Below are positions 62,516 through 64,000 of a DNA stretch of 64,000 nucleotides, piece by piece. Location of the stretch: NCBI GenBank assembly GCA_002256205.1, contig NKIW01000008.1:119630-183629 (forward strand). The letters run 5' to 3'. Source of the DNA: Rhizobiales bacterium PAR1. GTDB lineage: Bacteria; Pseudomonadota; Alphaproteobacteria; Rhizobiales; Beijerinckiaceae. Under the pieces are notes generated by a model. It worked only from the letters and a program-made list of their open reading frames with translations, had not been told where the DNA came from and ran no database searches. Within the stretch, counting starts at the first letter, position 1, and every line of letters starts with the position of its first letter. A program made the position numbers and the translations under genes.

Positions 62516-62603
62516 GGACGCTCTAGGACGTCTTCGGACATATAAACGGTGATTTATGTTGATTTTTCAGACGTTTGCGGACGATCTCGGACGTCAACGG
62601 AAG
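62516..62603. repeat. GGACG repeats phased every 10 bases
   Basis: GGACG or close variants begin at 62516, 62526 and 62536, and again at 62569, 62579, 62589 and 62599: two blocks of exact 10-base spacing, 33 bases apart. Ten-base phasing puts each copy on nearly the same DNA face, as for arrayed protein-binding sites such as arm-type sites of tyrosine recombinases. Confidence 0.6.
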
Positions 62604-62609
62604 CCAAAA

Positions 62610-62629
62610 TGGTGCCCTGGCCGGAACCG
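62610..62629 (-). other. Segment resembling a tRNA 3' end (possible decayed att core)
   Basis: Read on the minus strand, these 20 bases run CGGTTCCGGCC then AGGGCACCA: a GGTTC-like T-arm portion, an acceptor-like end and terminal CCA. No full tRNA can be folded around it. Integrases often leave a 3' tRNA fragment as attachment core; it lies next to the phased repeats. Confidence 0.35.
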
Positions 62630-62680
62630 CATAAATTATTCAAACTATTGAAAATTAATGGTTTTTAAAAATTCTAAATC

Positions 62681-62715
62681 AAAAAGACCAACAAAAAGAC
62701 CAACATTTTCGTTGG
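62681..62715. repeat. Tandem 12-bp repeat plus short inverted repeat
   Basis: AAAAAGACCAAC occurs twice in direct succession (62681-62692 and 62693-62704). The end of the second copy, CCAAC, forms an inverted repeat with GTTGG (62711-62715). Confidence 0.6.
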
Positions 62716-62880
62716 CTAGGGGCGGATAGGGGTGGATTTGAGTGAACTACTGATGGCGAGATAGCGCTTCCTGTCGGTCGTCCTTTGCCTTTTGGCATCC
62801 CTCAAAAAACCGGATGCTCAAAGTGCTCCAAAACTTGAGGTCTATTGAGAGTCAAGTGTGGTTGAGCATCACGAAGCAGG

Positions 62881-63909
62881 CTAAATTAGGCTGAAGTCGT
62901 CCTGATGCCAAGCTGATTTCGTATAATTATTGATATGTAATCCGAGGCTTCCAGGATCTGTCACAAAAAGATAATGCCATAGTCCATGTGAACCAAGTTG
63001 AGATACAGCTTTGATCCATCGCTGCGCCGCCTTTGACTTTATATCTGCGTCGTCGTTAGACTGCCCTTTAATTTCAATGATCAAATTGTTGCCTTTGTCG
63101 GTAACGGCAATGAAATCTGGGAAGTATTTGAGGGGTAGCCCACGGCGACGATATTGAATGAAAAAGCCAATCCTATCATTCTTAACCCAACGTAATACGC
63201 CGGGATGAGTATCAATTATGAACGCTGCGCTTTGTTCCCAAGTCTTGGTATCTGCGACCATTGCGTTGAGATGGCAACGATTGACGGGATAGATTGGCTT
63301 GGGCGTATGGAAATCGACGCAAAGCGTGCTGCCTCGACCGGATGCGCCCTGCGGAATGATCGCCACCTCGGCGTCCGATGTCGATGCTCCTTTTTTTACT
63401 GCATCGATCAAAGCGCCGATGGAAGCCTGCATGTATTCGCCAACAAGAAGCACGTCGCACGGTTGGCTATCGCCTTTCCGATCCAACTTCTCTGCAAGAA
63501 AGCGCTTGGCAGCAAGTGCTACGCGCGGAAACAATTGCTGCATCGGCACAGCCGTCGCGCCGTTGTCAGCCTGCCAGCGGACGCATACTTCCCGTGCAAG
63601 GCGGAAGGCGACCTGCTGGTCGCGGAACAGGGAGCGCCAATCTTTGAGCGAAAGCACAGGCTTTTCGCCTGGACCGTAAGCGGCAAGTGCGCCGTCCGGC
63701 GTTGTCAGCGGCGTCAGTTCGACAAGCTGAGGAATGCGCATGGGGTCAATGGTCACCTTCGCCACCTGTCCCCAGTCCACCGAAACCTCGAAGCTTCCCG
63801 ACTGGTGATAGCCGGTCACGATTGGGAAGGCAATTTCGTATTCAGCCTTCTCGGGCACTGAAAAGATGTGATTGGGATCGTGACCTGCCACTGAGATTTT
63901 CCTCCACAT
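62881..63909 (-). pseudogene. C-terminal fragment of type III restriction enzyme (Res), interrupted by IS
   Basis: About 340 residues match the C-terminal part of Res-type restriction enzymes (KISVAGHDPNHIFSVPEKAE at the left edge of similarity). The PD-(D/E)xK nuclease core is intact: PDFIAV then LIIEIKGQ near the end. The DEAD-type helicase region that should precede it is missing, because the frame runs into the left end of an IS3-family element at about 63909. The rest may lie beyond the IS outside the window. Lower GC and non-preferred codons suggest horizontal origin. Confidence 0.75.
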
Positions 63910-64000
63910 GGAGTTAGAGTCCGGCCCTGATGAGGACGGACTGATGAAGCGAGCAAGATTCACGGAAGAGCAGATCATTTCTGTGCTGAAGGAGCATGAG
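63905..64000 (+). mobile_element. IS3-family insertion sequence, left end (continues beyond window)
   Basis: The element seems to begin near TGGAGTTAGAGTCCGG (63909 onward), at the exact point where similarity to the restriction enzyme stops. The first transposase gene starts 35 bases in. Only the first 92 bases or so are visible, so the right end, terminal repeats and target duplication cannot be checked. Confidence 0.7.
63944..64000 (+). CDS. IS3-family transposase OrfA (N-terminus only)
   Basis: Nineteen codons from ATG to the window end read MKRARFTEEQIISVLKEHE, the start of the HTH_Tnp_1 domain of IS3-family OrfA proteins. GAGGACGG supplies the ribosome site. In this family OrfA and OrfB join by frameshift to make the DDE transposase; the remainder lies outside the window. 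Confidence 0.85.
   Translation, partial: MKRARFTEEQIISVLKEHE

Larger units (their letters stand above)
62247..62880. other. Gene-free low-GC stretch, probable remnant of an integration site
   Basis: About 630 bp with clearly lower GC than the left side and no supported gene. A 50-codon frame at 62328-62480 lacks a ribosome site and any recognisable motif. The stretch holds phased GGACG repeats, a tRNA-3'-end-like segment and a tandem 12-bp repeat, listed separately. The change of composition marks the start of accessory DNA. Confidence 0.55.

Noticed and set aside
1..64000. CRISPR arrays, rRNA genes and complete tRNA genes
   Set aside because: No regularly spaced 20-40 bp repeats with spacers and no complete cloverleaf or rRNA-like segment was seen; the only tRNA-like piece is the partial end at 62610.

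Overview
The window is high-GC DNA with tightly packed operons from an alphaproteobacterium, most likely of the order Hyphomicrobiales (Rhizobiales). The evidence is a GTTC-N7-GTTC LexA box in front of dinB (the alphaproteobacterial SOS operator), intergenic palindromes of the kind scattered through Hyphomicrobiales genomes, and the family mix (Liv-type ABC, TRAP and MHS transporters, DctB/DctD, CoA-dependent aromatic catabolism). No rRNA, tRNA gene or CRISPR array was seen.

Region 1 (1-17.7 kb) reads as an aerobic 2-aminobenzoate (anthranilate) locus using CoA thioesters. A Liv-type ABC importer (2-4128) and a cupin run forward. A seven-gene reverse operon encodes an SDR, a MarR regulator, a crotonase, an acyl-CoA dehydrogenase, an aryl-CoA ligase, a RidA-like protein and a PhzS-like flavin monooxygenase. 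Divergent from it lie a two-domain 2-aminobenzoyl-CoA monooxygenase/reductase, glutaryl-CoA dehydrogenase and a fused enoyl-CoA hydratase/3-hydroxyacyl-CoA dehydrogenase. The two divergent units share a 237-bp control region with two inverted repeats.

Region 2 (17.7-40.7 kb) holds SOS-controlled dinB; a reverse TetR/MFP/RND efflux set; an MHS-family organic acid transporter behind a sigma-54 promoter, followed by DctB/DctD; an SDR; a translationally coupled OMF-MFP-RND-RND efflux operon; and acetate kinase preceded by only the broken 3' end of a phosphate acetyltransferase gene.

Region 3 (40.7-62.2 kb) is the most unusual part. It combines an ABC importer, an amidase, two complete TRAP transporters, a dihydropyrimidinase/hydantoinase, a second amidohydrolase, a PuuE-like deacetylase-fold protein, a transthyretin/HIU-hydrolase-like protein and five Asp/Glu-racemase superfamily proteins, around one GntR regulator. 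Two six-gene modules (TRAP + arylmalonate-decarboxylase-like + amidohydrolase + hydantoin-racemase-like) diverge from the regulator. A TTGT-N2-ACAA palindrome occurs at three promoters. Several enzymes lack the usual catalytic residues of their families. I read this as an uncharacterised ureide- or imide-like catabolic system.

Region 4 (62.25-64 kb) is a lower-GC accessory edge: a gene-free stretch with 10-bp phased GGACG repeats and a tRNA-3'-end-like segment, the C-terminal part of a type III restriction enzyme, and the left end of an IS3-family insertion sequence that interrupts it.
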